DNA of 64,000 nt from SYLG01 sp965226945 (GTDB lineage Bacteria; Planctomycetota; Planctomycetia; Gemmatales; Gemmataceae): positions 7,502,001 to 7,566,000 of the forward strand of contig OZ245717.1 of assembly GCA_965226945.1 (NCBI GenBank), read 5' to 3'. The translations under genes were made by a program, and so were the position numbers. Numbering within the stretch: the stretch's first letter is position 1; every line of letters starts with the position of its first letter. The notes under the pieces were generated by a model. It saw nothing but the letters and a program-made list of their open reading frames with translations, was not told the DNA's origin and searched no databases. Shown piece after piece: positions 52,336 to 61,694 of the stretch.

Positions 52336-55300
52336 CTAAGGGAGATAGAGAAACTCGTTGCAGCAAAGAAGCGTCTGGGTGAAATCGGCCCAGGCCGATT
52401 CTTGAGCGGTCAGAGCGGCGCCCGTTGCCGGCGGGTCGACCTGGGCAACCTTGAGAAAACCAAGGGCTCGCTCGCATTCCGAGGGGGTGGCGTTTCTGCC
52501 AAGCGTCCGCTGATAGACCCGGTGCAGTTTCCCCCGCGTGTCCAGGTCCTTTTGCCCAAGGATTTTCTGGGCCAGGGCCGTTGCCTGGGCTCGCGGAAAG
52601 GGATGATTCATCAGGTAGAGCGCTTGCGAAGGGACTGTCGTGTCGTTGCGGACGGAAGTGACACCGTTGGGATCGGGCCCGTCGAAGAGAGTCAGGCAAT
52701 CCGGAACCGCATTGCGTACGACGGGAAGATAAATCGTGCGCTTTTTCGATTGCGAATAGAACGGATCGTCGGCTTTGACCTGATTGGGCCGAAAATAATC
52801 GCGCTTTTTATCAATCACCTCCCCTTTCTCGAAAAGAAAGTCACCCGATTGCGATCCTCCTGGCGTTCGCTCAAGCTGGCCTGAAACTGAGAGCATGCCA
52901 TCGCGGATTTCCTCCGCCTGCAAACGCCTTGGGGTGTGCCGCCACAGCAACCGATTGTCGGGATCGTGCAATAGCGCCTTGTCGTTCGGAAGGCTTGAGC
53001 GCCGGTAGGCGGCACTCAGGGCAATCTTGCGGATGAGTTTTTTGACACTCCAACCCTCGCGGACAAAGTCGCTCGCCAGCGTGTCAAGCAGTTCCCGGTG
53101 GCTGGGGGTTTCCCCGCGCAGGCCGAAGTTGTCGCTGGTGGCGACCAGGCCGCGACCCATCATCGCTTGCCAGACACGATTCACTTGCACCCGCGCCGTA
53201 AGCGGATTGGCCTGCGACGCGATGAAATTCGCCAGTTCCAGCCTTCCGCTTTGGTCGGTGTCGATTGCCGGTGCGGAGGCCGCGGTGAGGATCAGCGGAA
53301 AACGCCGGGCAACCTGACGCCCCAGGGTGAAACGGTTGCCGCGAAGATGAACGCGCAGGTCGATCGGCACTCCCTCCTTGGGCGCCATCACCGTCGCGGC
53401 CGGTTGGCCGGGAACTTCCAGGGGCCATTCCTGCCACATGCTGGCGCTACGCACCTCGTCGCGAAACACCTCCGTCGAGCGCAGAATGCCGGCGAGCGCG
53501 TAATAGTCGGTGGTGGCAATCGGGTCGAATTTGTGGTCGTGACAGCGGGCGCAGGCAAGCGTCAGGCCCAGAAAGGCACGGCCAATCACATCGATTTGAT
53601 CGTCGATGATATCCAGCCGCGATTGCTCCTTGTCGGTCTCCGCCAACGCCTTGGTGCCGACCATCAGCAATCCTGTGGCGCTGATGCGGTCGAGGGGGGC
53701 GCTGCCGCCGTTGAGCAAGTCTCCGGCGATCTGTTCCTTGATGAATTGGTCATAGGGAAGATCGTTCTGAAACGCCTTGATGACATAATCCCGGTAGCGA
53801 TAGGCGTAGCGCATGACCGCATTGGCATCGTTGGCGGTCGTTTCGGCGTAGCGAACCAGATCAAGCCACCAGCGCGCCTGGCGCTCGCCATAGCCTTGCG
53901 CGGTGAGCAACCGGTCCACAACCTGCTCATAGGCCTGCGGGCGATCATCGCTCAAGAAGGCAGCCACCTCCTCGGGGGTCGGCGGCAAACCGGTCAAATC
54001 GAAGGTGACTCGCCGCAGATAATCTCGTTTGCTCGCCGCCGGGTTGGGCGTAAGGCCATGTTCGCGCAGGCGCCGATCGATGTGCCCGTCGATGGCATGT
54101 TCCGCGCTGGTCTTCAGCGGGGTGAACGCCCAGTGAGACCGATCCTTACTGGAAAAGATGGCAGGGGATTCTTCCTTGGTGCCAGCCAAGAGCACGCCGA
54201 ATTTTTGAGCGTAATGAGTGTTGAGTCCCTGCATCTCTTCGGCACTCAGGGTGCGGTTCCAGACGGCAATCTCTCCAATGTCTCCTTTGATGTTGCCGCA
54301 CCAGCCCAGCGCCTTACCCAGGTAAACGCCGACATCGGTACGGTGCTGGATTTGCGCCAGCGCCTGGGTCCCTTTCAACTGGCTGCCTTCGATGCGCTGC
54401 CCATTGATGCTCATCGTGGTCGTTGCGCTCCAGGGCCCTGGCGTTTTGCTGATGCCCAGGATCAACGATTTGCCAAAGTGCGGTCGAAACGAGCCGGTTC
54501 CGAGGCTGGCGTCATTGAGCCAGCCGCCGGCAAGTTGCAACTCCGCCGGCCCTGTCCGCTGGATTTGCACGACGGCGGCAAGTGGTTTTCCCGGGTTGGC
54601 GGCCAGAGCGGGGTTGCCAATACCGAGGACTCCATCGAAGGGCGGTGATTCGTTGTGTTCCTGTAGCCGCATCACGATGTAAATGGTGAATGCGGGATCG
54701 CCTTGGAGCGGAATCGGATGAGACGGGCCGCTCGCCAGGCCGTTGCCCACTTCGAAATGGACGGCGGGCCTTTTGCGCAGCGTGCTTTGCTTGGCAAAGT
54801 GGGGCGCCGTGCCGGTGCCATCGGGCCGAACGCCGCGCGTCAACGTCAGATCGCGGCCATGGCCGCTCTCGTCTGGCCAAACCCAGACCGGTTCGCCATC
54901 GGACAGGAGCAAGGAATCGGCCTTGTACCAGGCCTGCAAGTAAGTCCGAAGTTTTGCGTCCGCGGGACTGAGTGGGGGCAAATGGCTCCCATCCGAGGTA
55001 AGACCAAGGCGTACGCTTTGCGTTTCGGCAGGCATCTTGGCCCCCGACTGGATCCATTGCTCCAGATCGGCGATGGCCCCGGACGAGAGTTTTTCGCCCG
55101 GCGGCATATGAATGTCGCCTGAGTGGCGGACCGCCTGAATCAAGAGGCTCTGCTCAGGTTTCGATGCGACGATGACCTTACCCGTGTTTCCCCCTTGCAG
55201 AAGATCCTTTGAATTATCGAGGCGCAAGCCCCCCTTCGCTTTGTCTGGTCCATGGCACGAAATGCACTTGGCCAGCAGCAGCGGGCGAATTTTCTTCTCA

Positions 55301-55431
55301 AAGCCCTCAACGAGCGCGGAGTCATCGGCCGCCCGCCCGGCCGCGTTCGTGGCGACCAAATAAGCAAGCGCAGAGGCGATGGCGCCAAGCGACACAGAGG
55401 GAAGAAGTCCTTGCCAGCGGAGCGGTTTCAA
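52336..55431 (-). CDS. PSD1/DUF1549/DUF1553 planctomycete c-type cytochrome with LamG-like domain
   Basis: 1,031 aa from the TTG at 55431. This start is chosen because a perfect AGGAGG lies 5-8 bases upstream, with a signal-anchor (PSVSLGAIASALAYLVATNA) immediately after; the in-frame upstream extension has no such character. A planctomycete cytochrome domain follows with a haem motif CISCH (C56, C59, H60) and MPPGEKLS. Next come a LamG/concanavalin-like domain (about 190-430; GDPAFTIYIVMRLQE, GDIGEIAVWNRTLSAEEMQG), DUF1549 (about 460-670; RRVTFDLTGLPPTPEEVAAF, LACARCHDHKFDPI) and DUF1553 (about 735-1,000; ARVQVNRVWQAMMGRGLVAT). A second CxxCH (CARCH) lies within DUF1549. It is co-transcribed with the DUF1501 gene. 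Confidence 0.95.
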   Translation of the reverse strand: MKPLRWQGLLPSVSLGAIASALAYLVATNAAGRAADDSALVEGFEKKIRPLLLAKCISCHGPDKAKGGLRLDNSKDLLQGGNTGKVIVASKPEQSLLIQAVRHSGDIHMPPGEKLSSGAIADLEQWIQSGAKMPAETQSVRLGLTSDGSHLPPLSPADAKLRTYLQAWYKADSLLLSDGEPVWVWPDESGHGRDLTLTRGVRPDGTGTAPHFAKQSTLRKRPAVHFEVGNGLASGPSHPIPLQGDPAFTIYIVMRLQEHNESPPFDGVLGIGNPALAANPGKPLAAVVQIQRTGPAELQLAGGWLNDASLGTGSFRPHFGKSLILGISKTPGPWSATTTMSINGQRIEGSQLKGTQALAQIQHRTDVGVYLGKALGWCGNIKGDIGEIAVWNRTLSAEEMQGLNTHYAQKFGVLLAGTKEESPAIFSSKDRSHWAFTPLKTSAEHAIDGHIDRRLREHGLTPNPAASKRDYLRRVTFDLTGLPPTPEEVAAFLSDDRPQAYEQVVDRLLTAQGYGERQARWWLDLVRYAETTANDANAVMRYAYRYRDYVIKAFQNDLPYDQFIKEQIAGDLLNGGSAPLDRISATGLLMVGTKALAETDKEQSRLDIIDDQIDVIGRAFLGLTLACARCHDHKFDPIATTDYYALAGILRSTEVFRDEVRSASMWQEWPLEVPGQPAATVMAPKEGVPIDLRVHLRGNRFTLGRQVARRFPLILTAASAPAIDTDQSGRLELANFIASQANPLTARVQVNRVWQAMMGRGLVATSDNFGLRGETPSHRELLDTLASDFVREGWSVKKLIRKIALSAAYRRSSLPNDKALLHDPDNRLLWRHTPRRLQAEEIRDGMLSVSGQLERTPGGSQSGDFLFEKGEVIDKKRDYFRPNQVKADDPFYSQSKKRTIYLPVVRNAVPDCLTLFDGPDPNGVTSVRNDTTVPSQALYLMNHPFPRAQATALAQKILGQKDLDTRGKLHRVYQRTLGRNATPSECERALGFLKVAQVDPPATGAALTAQESAWADFTQTLLCCNEFLYLP

Positions 55432-55927
55432 GGTCTCCTCCTGGGGTGCTTCGTAACGGATTGCAAAAAGGGAGCAGTCGGACTTTTGCGATGGGGCAAC
55501 CAGGGACAAATCAATTCGGACTCGACCACTCCAAACAGCATGGCGGCGAGATATCCGATTCGATTGCAAGCGTCGCCGATATGCACCAGGAAAGGAATCA
55601 AGGATCACCGGAGGGAGCGGTGTGGGAGGAAGGAGCAACGGGAGGCAGGTAGATTGATGATAAATGGCGGCGAAATGGTTGTCAATCAACGCAAACCGAG
55701 TGCTGGTTTGGAAATGCCTCCTCTGGTGAGGGAGCGGGTTTCCGCTGGATGCGCCTTAGGCGCGGCTATGGGCCGCAAGCAAGGCCTGTGGAGAACATGC
55801 CAAGCCATGGAAAATGAGTGGCAAGCACTTAGCATTCCCTCCTGGTGCGGCCACCTTCGGTCTCGTGACCTGCCTGCACCGCTTGTTGAAACCGAGCGAA
55901 TCCCTCCCCACCGCGCAAGAGTCATTC
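55432..55927. other. Intergenic region between the cytochrome operon and the catabolic cluster
   Basis: 496 bases between divergent units. In-frame extensions run into it from both sides but carry no signal or family similarity. I could not assign promoters. No RNA gene or repeat was noticed. Confidence 0.55.
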
Positions 55928-56941
55928 ATGATTCGGGCCACAGTTGATTTTTCCTCTCACGGAAAACAGACCGGGCATATCTACCTGCCCTACTCGTACA
56001 ACCTCGCCGGTTGGGCGAACCTGATGTTGCCCATTGCCGTGATTCGAAACGGCCCGGGACCGACGGCGCTGGTCATGGCGGGAAACCATGGAGATGAGTA
56101 TCCCGGCCAGGTTGCGGTGATGCGGCTTTTCCGGGAACTGACCGTCGATGAGGTGCAGGGGACCCTCATTCTGATTCCGACGTTGACCATGCCCGCGGCC
56201 AAGGCCGGAACCCGCTTGTCGCCCCTCGATGGCAAAAACTTCAATCGTTGTTTTCCGGGAAGTCCGACCGGCACTCCCTGTGACATGCTCGCCCACTACC
56301 TCACGACCGAGCTATTTCCCCTGGCGGAGATTGTGGTTGACATTCACACGGGGGGACGGGGCGTCGACTTCTACCCTTGTGCCCATATGCACCTTGTGCC
56401 CAAGGGGGTGCAAAGAGACCAGATGTTGATCGGCGCCGAAGCCTGGAACACCGATTTTTGTTTCCTCTATGCCGATATCGCCGGGACCGGCCTGTTGCCT
56501 GTCGAGGCGGAAAATCAGGGGAAAATCGTCATTACAACGGAAATGGGGGGCACGGAAAATGTGACCGCCCAGATTCATGAAGCGACACAATTGGGGTTGG
56601 CCAATGTGCTGAGGCGCTTTGGACTGCTCAAGGGCACGGCGCAAACGCGGCAGAGCCTGGGGTTGCCGCCGACGAGGTGGGTGCAGGCGTTGTCCTGGGA
56701 AGACTATCGATTCGCGCCGGAATCGGGCCTTTTTGAGAAAATCGTCCCGCTTGGCGCGAAAGTTGGCGAAGGGCAGACCGTGGGGGCGATCCACTTTCTG
56801 GAGCGGCCCGACCGCGAGCCCATTGCGGTGATCTCTCCTTCGGAAGGAGTGCTCATTGCCAATCGCGGGCCGTCGCTGGTGGCGCAAGGAGATTGCGTTG
56901 CCGTGATCGCACACGAGGTCGATCCCCGGAGGTTGCCATGA
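55928..56941 (+). CDS. Succinylglutamate desuccinylase/aspartoacylase-family zinc hydrolase
   Basis: 337 aa from the ATG at 55928. The family starts with an ATVDF-x3-GKQ-G segment, and IRATVDFSSHGKQTGHIYLP is here; the upstream in-frame ATG adds unrelated sequence. The zinc ligands are readable: GNHGDEYPGQ (H54, E57) and VVDIHTGG (H140). The C-terminal beta part (PLGAKVGEGQTVGAIHF) is typical. The closest type I recognise is the N-acetyl-diaminobutyrate deacetylase (DoeB)-like branch, but nothing in the neighbourhood confirms that substrate. It hydrolyses an N-acyl bond. The stop overlaps the next gene's ATG (ATGA), so it is the first gene of a co-translated cluster. Confidence 0.87.
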   Translation: MIRATVDFSSHGKQTGHIYLPYSYNLAGWANLMLPIAVIRNGPGPTALVMAGNHGDEYPGQVAVMRLFRELTVDEVQGTLILIPTLTMPAAKAGTRLSPLDGKNFNRCFPGSPTGTPCDMLAHYLTTELFPLAEIVVDIHTGGRGVDFYPCAHMHLVPKGVQRDQMLIGAEAWNTDFCFLYADIAGTGLLPVEAENQGKIVITTEMGGTENVTAQIHEATQLGLANVLRRFGLLKGTAQTRQSLGLPPTRWVQALSWEDYRFAPESGLFEKIVPLGAKVGEGQTVGAIHFLERPDREPIAVISPSEGVLIANRGPSLVAQGDCVAVIAHEVDPRRLP

Positions 56942-58056
56942 AGATCACTCAGGTCATTTGTCAGATTTTGCGGATCCCCAATGTTTTGGCCAAAACCGCC
57001 AGCAGTCAGGATTCGGTCCTCGTTCGCATCCGCACCGACGATGGTCTGGAAGGGATCGGCGAGGCCGACTCTTCGCCCGAGGTCGTCAAGGCGATCGTCG
57101 ATGCGCCCTTCAGTCACAACATCGCCAGCGGCCTGCGCCACATCCTCATTGGGGAAAATCCCCTGGAGCAGGAGAGGCTCTGGCAGAAGATGTACCGGCG
57201 GACCATGTATTTTGGCCGCAAGGGTGCGGGCATCACCGCCATGGCGGCCATCGACATGGCGCTTTGGGATTTAAAAGGGAAAGCACTGGGCCAGCCGATC
57301 CATCGGCTCCTCGGCGGCAAACACCACGACAAGCTACGCGGTTACGCCTCGATTCTCTTTGGCAAGGATGGCGACGCCACCGCCGACATTGCCAGGCGCT
57401 GGGTGGCCGAGGGCTACACCGCCGTGAAATTCGGCTGGGAGCCTATGGGCGCTTCCGAAGCAGGAGACATCGACCTGGTCCGCGGCGCGCGCGAAGGGTT
57501 GGGTGCGGGCACGCTGCTCATCGACGCGGGCTGCGTTTACGATGCGCGCACGGCCCTCAGGCGCGCTCATGCCTTTGCCGAGTATAAACCCGAATGGTTC
57601 GAAGAGCCGCTTCGTGAAGACGATGTCGAAGGTTATCGCTGGCTGCGCGACCGTTCGCCGATCCCGATTGCGGCCGGAGAAGGGGAATGTGGGCGAGAGT
57701 CATTTCGTCCGTTAATCGACCAGCAGGCGCTCGATGTTTATCAGGTCGACATTTCTCGCTGTGGCTTCACCGACGCTGCGTACATCCGTGCCCGCGTCGA
57801 GGAGATCGGCGCGCGCCTTTGCAATCATTGCTACACCAGCCCGCTGACCGTAGCGGCCAGCCTGCACTGGCTTTCGACTTGCCGCGATGCGTTTCTGTTT
57901 GAAGATTGCGTCGAGGATTCTCCGTTACGCCACGAATTGACTCATGAAAAAATTCAGTCGAAAAACGGCTGGATCGAGGTTCCTGATCGACCAGGCCTGG
58001 GGGTCACCCTCGATGAGGGATTTGTCAAAAAATATCTGGTGGCGCAGTCGCAATAA
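56938..58056 (+). CDS. Enolase-superfamily (mandelate racemase/muconate lactonising type) enzyme
   Basis: 372 aa from the ATG at 56938, overlapping the upstream stop. The capping domain is KITQVICQILRIPNVLAKTA. The barrel carries metal ligands in LLIDAGC, WFEEPLRED and IAAGEGECGRESF, then VYQVDISRCGFTDA and the possible catalytic histidine in LCNHCYTSPL. The usual KxK motif on strand 2 reads AVKFGW, that is, K-x-G. Such enzymes abstract a proton next to a carboxylate, and many are sugar-acid dehydratases or epimerases. The substrate is not known. A second, differently related member lies 1 kb downstream. Confidence 0.9.
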   Translation: MKITQVICQILRIPNVLAKTASSQDSVLVRIRTDDGLEGIGEADSSPEVVKAIVDAPFSHNIASGLRHILIGENPLEQERLWQKMYRRTMYFGRKGAGITAMAAIDMALWDLKGKALGQPIHRLLGGKHHDKLRGYASILFGKDGDATADIARRWVAEGYTAVKFGWEPMGASEAGDIDLVRGAREGLGAGTLLIDAGCVYDARTALRRAHAFAEYKPEWFEEPLREDDVEGYRWLRDRSPIPIAAGEGECGRESFRPLIDQQALDVYQVDISRCGFTDAAYIRARVEEIGARLCNHCYTSPLTVAASLHWLSTCRDAFLFEDCVEDSPLRHELTHEKIQSKNGWIEVPDRPGLGVTLDEGFVKKYLVAQSQ

Positions 58057-58098
58057 CGAAGCGGCCAAGATGAGGCGGTGGGAACCACGGAGGCTTCG

Positions 58099-58968
58099 AT
58101 GAATCGGGCGGCCACGGAATACCGGTACGAAAAACTGACTTGGCCGGACATCAACGATGCCGTCGATATGGGCCAGGTGTGCATTGTCCCCTGTGGCGCC
58201 GTCGAACAGCACGGACCGCATTTGCCTCTCGATGTCGACCTGGTTTGCCCGGTCGGCATCGCCAACGGCGCGGGCAAAGAGATCCCGGAGAAAATGCTCG
58301 TGTTGCCGGTGGTCGCCTACGGCTACACCGGCCATGTGATGGATTTTCCCGGCACGATCAATCAGGATTATGAGCACTTCATCCATCATGTGCTCGATAT
58401 CGTCAAGTCGCTGGCCTACCACGGTTTCAAGAAGATCATCCTTCTCAATGGGCATGGCTCGAACATGCCTAATCTTGACTTGGTGGCCCGGCGGGCGAAT
58501 CTGGAAACCGATGCCGAATGCTGCGTGGCCGCCTGGTGGAATCTGTTGACCGTCGACAAGGAATTCATGCCGCGCTGGCGTCAGAGCAAATTTCCGGGCG
58601 GCTGTTCGCACGCCTGCGAACTGGAAACGAGTCTTTACCAGTACCTCGATGGCGCCAATGTGCGGACCGACTTGATCAAAAGCGGCACCATCAGTTTCAA
58701 CGAAGAAGAAAGCCCTTTTCAGTGGGTGGACCTGTTTGCAGCGGGGCCGGCGACGGTGGTGTCCTGGACCAGCAGTTATTCAGCGACGGGCGTGCTTGGC
58801 GATGCCGAATTGGCGAGCGCAACCAAGGGGCAAGAGGTCTACGAGGAAGCGGTCAAGCAGTTAATCCGCCTGGTTTCCTGGTTCAAGGACCGGCCAAAAG
58901 ATCAGCGGCGCGATCTGCACCGCAAGCCGCCCACGATGCCGATTCCGTGGGGGCAACGGCCGATTTAA
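58099..58968 (+). CDS. Creatininase-family amidohydrolase
   Basis: 289 aa from the ATG at 58099, with CGGAGG 6-8 bases upstream; an in-frame start seven codons earlier is less good. The family metal-binding motifs are clear: VPCGAVEQHGPHLPLDVD (E, H and D ligands), NGHGSN, and the late CSHACELETS (histidine and glutamate). Members open small cyclic amides or remove formyl/amide groups with two metals. It lies 42 bases after the first enolase-superfamily gene and 73 before the second, so it is part of the same catabolic unit. The real substrate is unknown and need not be creatinine. Confidence 0.92.
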   Translation: MNRAATEYRYEKLTWPDINDAVDMGQVCIVPCGAVEQHGPHLPLDVDLVCPVGIANGAGKEIPEKMLVLPVVAYGYTGHVMDFPGTINQDYEHFIHHVLDIVKSLAYHGFKKIILLNGHGSNMPNLDLVARRANLETDAECCVAAWWNLLTVDKEFMPRWRQSKFPGGCSHACELETSLYQYLDGANVRTDLIKSGTISFNEEESPFQWVDLFAAGPATVVSWTSSYSATGVLGDAELASATKGQEVYEEAVKQLIRLVSWFKDRPKDQRRDLHRKPPTMPIPWGQRPI

Positions 58969-59041
58969 GAGACTTGGATAATCGGATGAGTTATTTGCGG
59001 CCGCCTGTGGCTGATGAGATAAGGACACAAGGGTAAGTTCG

Positions 59042-60169
59042 ATGAAGATTGCGGAAGTTCGCGTGACGGGGTTGTGCGGGGGAACGGTCGAAGGTGGATG
59101 GGCCGAGGAGCTAACCCCTGAAGACAACGTCCACACGATTGTCGAAGTGATCACCGATACCGGCATCATTGGGGTTGGCAGCACCTTCACCAGCAGCCAC
59201 CTCGTTGGCGCGGCGCTCAAACTCCTTTGGCCCTTCCTGAAAGACGAACGAGCCGACGAACCGGCGCGGGTTAGTGAAAAACTGCGCCAAAACACCTTCT
59301 GGCAAGGGCGGGGTGGTTCCGTCGAACATGCCATCAGCGGGATCGACATCGCCTTGTGGGACCTGTTCGGCAAGATCGTCAATCAGCCGGTGGCGCGCCT
59401 GCTCGGCGGCATCTACCGCAATCGGATCAAGCCGTATGGCTCTCTCCTCTTTGCCGAGCCCGATGCTCTCAAAGAAAAGTTGACCCTGGCAGTGAAGCGC
59501 GGGTTCAAGGCCCTCAAACTCGGCTGGAAGCCGTTTGGCCGCTTCGATGCGAAAAAGGACGAACTGCTGATCCAGACCGCAAGGGATACGGTCGGCCCCG
59601 ATGTCGAAATCATGGTCGATGCCGGCGCCAGCGACGCCCATTGGCCCCATGGCTATAAGTGGGCTCTGCGTACGGCCCAGATGCTCGCGGCCTACGACAT
59701 TACCTGGTTTGAAGAGGCCTTGGTCCCCGACGACATTGCCGGCTTTGCCGAGCTAAGGCGCCATTCTCCCGTACCGGTCGCCACGGGAGAGGTGCTGACA
59801 AGACGCCAGAGTTTCTGGCCCTGGTTCGAGCAGCGCGCAATTGACATCGTTCAGCCCGACTGCACCAAATGCGGTGGCCTGACGGAAGCCTGGCGTATCG
59901 CCTGGGCAGCGCAGGAGCACGGAATTCAGTGGGTGCCTCATGGCTGGAACACCGCCATCGGCCTGGCGGCCGACATTCAACTCGCTTGCGCGATGCCGGT
60001 GGCCAAGTATGTCGAGTTTTTGACGCCTTCGCCTTACATGGAGGATCTGATTCAGACTCCGTTCAAACCCGATGCGCAAGGGTTCTTGACCTTGCCCGAA
60101 GGCCCAGGTCTGGGAGTGACTTTGAACGCCGAAGCACTCGAGCGCTTTGGTGTGGTTTACCCCCGCTAA
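59042..60169 (+). CDS. Second enolase-superfamily enzyme
   Basis: 375 aa. The start MKIAEVRVTGLCGG has AAGGG 9 bases upstream. Capping domain, then barrel: the strand-2 lysine in ALKLGW (again K-x-G, not KxK), metal ligands in EIMVDAGASD, WFEEALVPDD and VATGEVLTRRQSF, then IVQPDCTKCGGLTEA and the histidine of WVPHGWN, a stronger candidate catalytic base than in the sister gene. It resembles acid-sugar dehydratases in general form. It ends tail-to-tail with the MFS gene; the two stop codons share bases (ctaa, 60166-60169). Confidence 0.92.
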   Translation: MKIAEVRVTGLCGGTVEGGWAEELTPEDNVHTIVEVITDTGIIGVGSTFTSSHLVGAALKLLWPFLKDERADEPARVSEKLRQNTFWQGRGGSVEHAISGIDIALWDLFGKIVNQPVARLLGGIYRNRIKPYGSLLFAEPDALKEKLTLAVKRGFKALKLGWKPFGRFDAKKDELLIQTARDTVGPDVEIMVDAGASDAHWPHGYKWALRTAQMLAAYDITWFEEALVPDDIAGFAELRRHSPVPVATGEVLTRRQSFWPWFEQRAIDIVQPDCTKCGGLTEAWRIAWAAQEHGIQWVPHGWNTAIGLAADIQLACAMPVAKYVEFLTPSPYMEDLIQTPFKPDAQGFLTLPEGPGLGVTLNAEALERFGVVYPR

Positions 60170-61515
60170 TCGGAAGCCTTTGCGGCGATTTCAGTGGAGA
60201 CGTTCGCCAGGGGCGTAAACCGGTAGGACCACCAAGCCAGGCCGCCGAGGATGAGTGCGACCGAATAGATGTCGATTAAGGGATCCCACTGGTCACGGCC
60301 GGTGAATCCCAAGCTTTGGCGCAGGTCGGTAAAGAATCCGACATACCACTGCGAGACCAGCGCGCCGACGATGCCGATGCCGTTGAGCAGCCCCGAGATT
60401 GCGCCGACATGCGCGCCGCACTGAGGCATGACCACGGTCCACCAAAGCGGCTGCATGATGTGCAACGCGAAAAACGACAGCGCCCACAGGGCCACAAGCA
60501 GATAAGGCTCGTCGCAGCGTGTGCCCAGAAATAGGCAAAGCGCCGCAGATAAATAACAGCCCAGGCCGAGCCGCGGCCGCCAAAAGCTGTTCTGTCCCAC
60601 CTGAGAGGCGAGGCGATCGGAAATCCATCCGCCTAAAAGCATCCCAAAAGCGGAACCGGCAAGAACGATCGCCGCGCATTGGCCCGACTCCAGGTTGGAA
60701 AGGCCGCGGGTTTCCATCAAATACTTCGGAAGCCACACATAAAAGAAATAGGTGAAAAAGGCTGCAAGAATGATGATCGCGCCTAGCGTCAGGATGCCCC
60801 GATTGGTGAGAACCTCCTTCCAGGGAACACCTGCGTGGGACTGGTTACCAGGTGATTGTCTGCCTCGTTCGATATGTTCTCGTTCAGCGCGATTGACGCC
60901 CGGGTGCTCAGACGGATCGTCGCGAAACCACCAGCCAAAGCCGACGGCCCAGGCAATTCCGAGCAGACCAAACACCGAAAAAGACCAGCGCCAGCCGATC
61001 GACAAGATGAGCAGGGCCGCGCCCGGAGGAGCGAGCACCGCGCCAAACTGCGCCGCGGCAAGCATGATCCCTTGCACGCGGCCTCGCTCGTCGGCCGGAT
61101 ACCAGCGCGAAATGACTCTCGCCGCATTGGGAAACGCGCCCGCTTCGCCCGCGCCAAACAAAAAGCGCACAAAGAGTAAAGAATAGAAACCGGTGCAAGC
61201 CCCGGTCAGGGCGGTGAAGACCGACCACCAGGCGACAATCCGCACCAGCACGGCCCGGGAGCCAATCCGGTCGGCCAGGGCGCCCGTGGGGATCTCAAAG
61301 ATGCCATAGGCCAGGGTGAAGGCCATGCCGAGGTAGCTGAGCTCAGAGTTGGACAGTTTGAATTCATCCTGGATCGACTTGATGGCCTGAGACATGCAAG
61401 TGCGATCGAGGTACAAGACCGCACTCAGTCCGCAAAGCCACAAAACGAGGATCCATCTTGCCCGGGTGGGCCGGTCGATTCCCGTTGGCGGGTCTATGGG
61501 GTCGATTTTGGCCAC
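60166..61515 (-). CDS. MFS transporter, anion/hexuronate-type (ACS family)
   Basis: 449 aa with twelve hydrophobic helices. Markers of the family are LCGLSAVLYLDRTCMSQAIK in helix 1, GALADRIGSRAVL after helix 2 (the MFS GxLaDrxG motif), FLFGAGEAGAFPNAARVISR in helix 4, and RGRVQGIMLAAAQFGAVLAP in helix 5. ACS members (hexuronate, glucarate, organic anions) carry carboxylated substrates, which fits the adjacent enolase-superfamily and hydrolase genes that act on carboxylates. It is transcribed toward that cluster from its own promoter, which I could not place. Confidence 0.9.
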   Translation of the reverse strand: MAKIDPIDPPTGIDRPTRARWILVLWLCGLSAVLYLDRTCMSQAIKSIQDEFKLSNSELSYLGMAFTLAYGIFEIPTGALADRIGSRAVLVRIVAWWSVFTALTGACTGFYSLLFVRFLFGAGEAGAFPNAARVISRWYPADERGRVQGIMLAAAQFGAVLAPPGAALLILSIGWRWSFSVFGLLGIAWAVGFGWWFRDDPSEHPGVNRAEREHIERGRQSPGNQSHAGVPWKEVLTNRGILTLGAIIILAAFFTYFFYVWLPKYLMETRGLSNLESGQCAAIVLAGSAFGMLLGGWISDRLASQVGQNSFWRPRLGLGCYLSAALCLFLGTRCDEPYLLVALWALSFFALHIMQPLWWTVVMPQCGAHVGAISGLLNGIGIVGALVSQWYVGFFTDLRQSLGFTGRDQWDPLIDIYSVALILGGLAWWSYRFTPLANVSTEIAAKASD

Positions 61516-61694
61516 GAGGCGTTGCCATGCAGGATGCGAGGAGGGTTTCTCTTAGCATCGAATATGGCGCCGCCCGGACAAGACGACCTGAACGAATTAT
61601 TGCGGTTTGGGTAGCGATTTCCTTTAAGCGTTGGCTCAACGCCGAGCGACAGAGAAGGAAGCCGTAAATCTCCCTACTGCGTTGGTAGCGACCG

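Noticed and set aside
55432..55689. 86-codon N-terminal extension of the DUF1549/DUF1553 protein
   Set aside because: It has no signal or family similarity. A TTG with a perfect AGGAGG and a following signal anchor is a better start.
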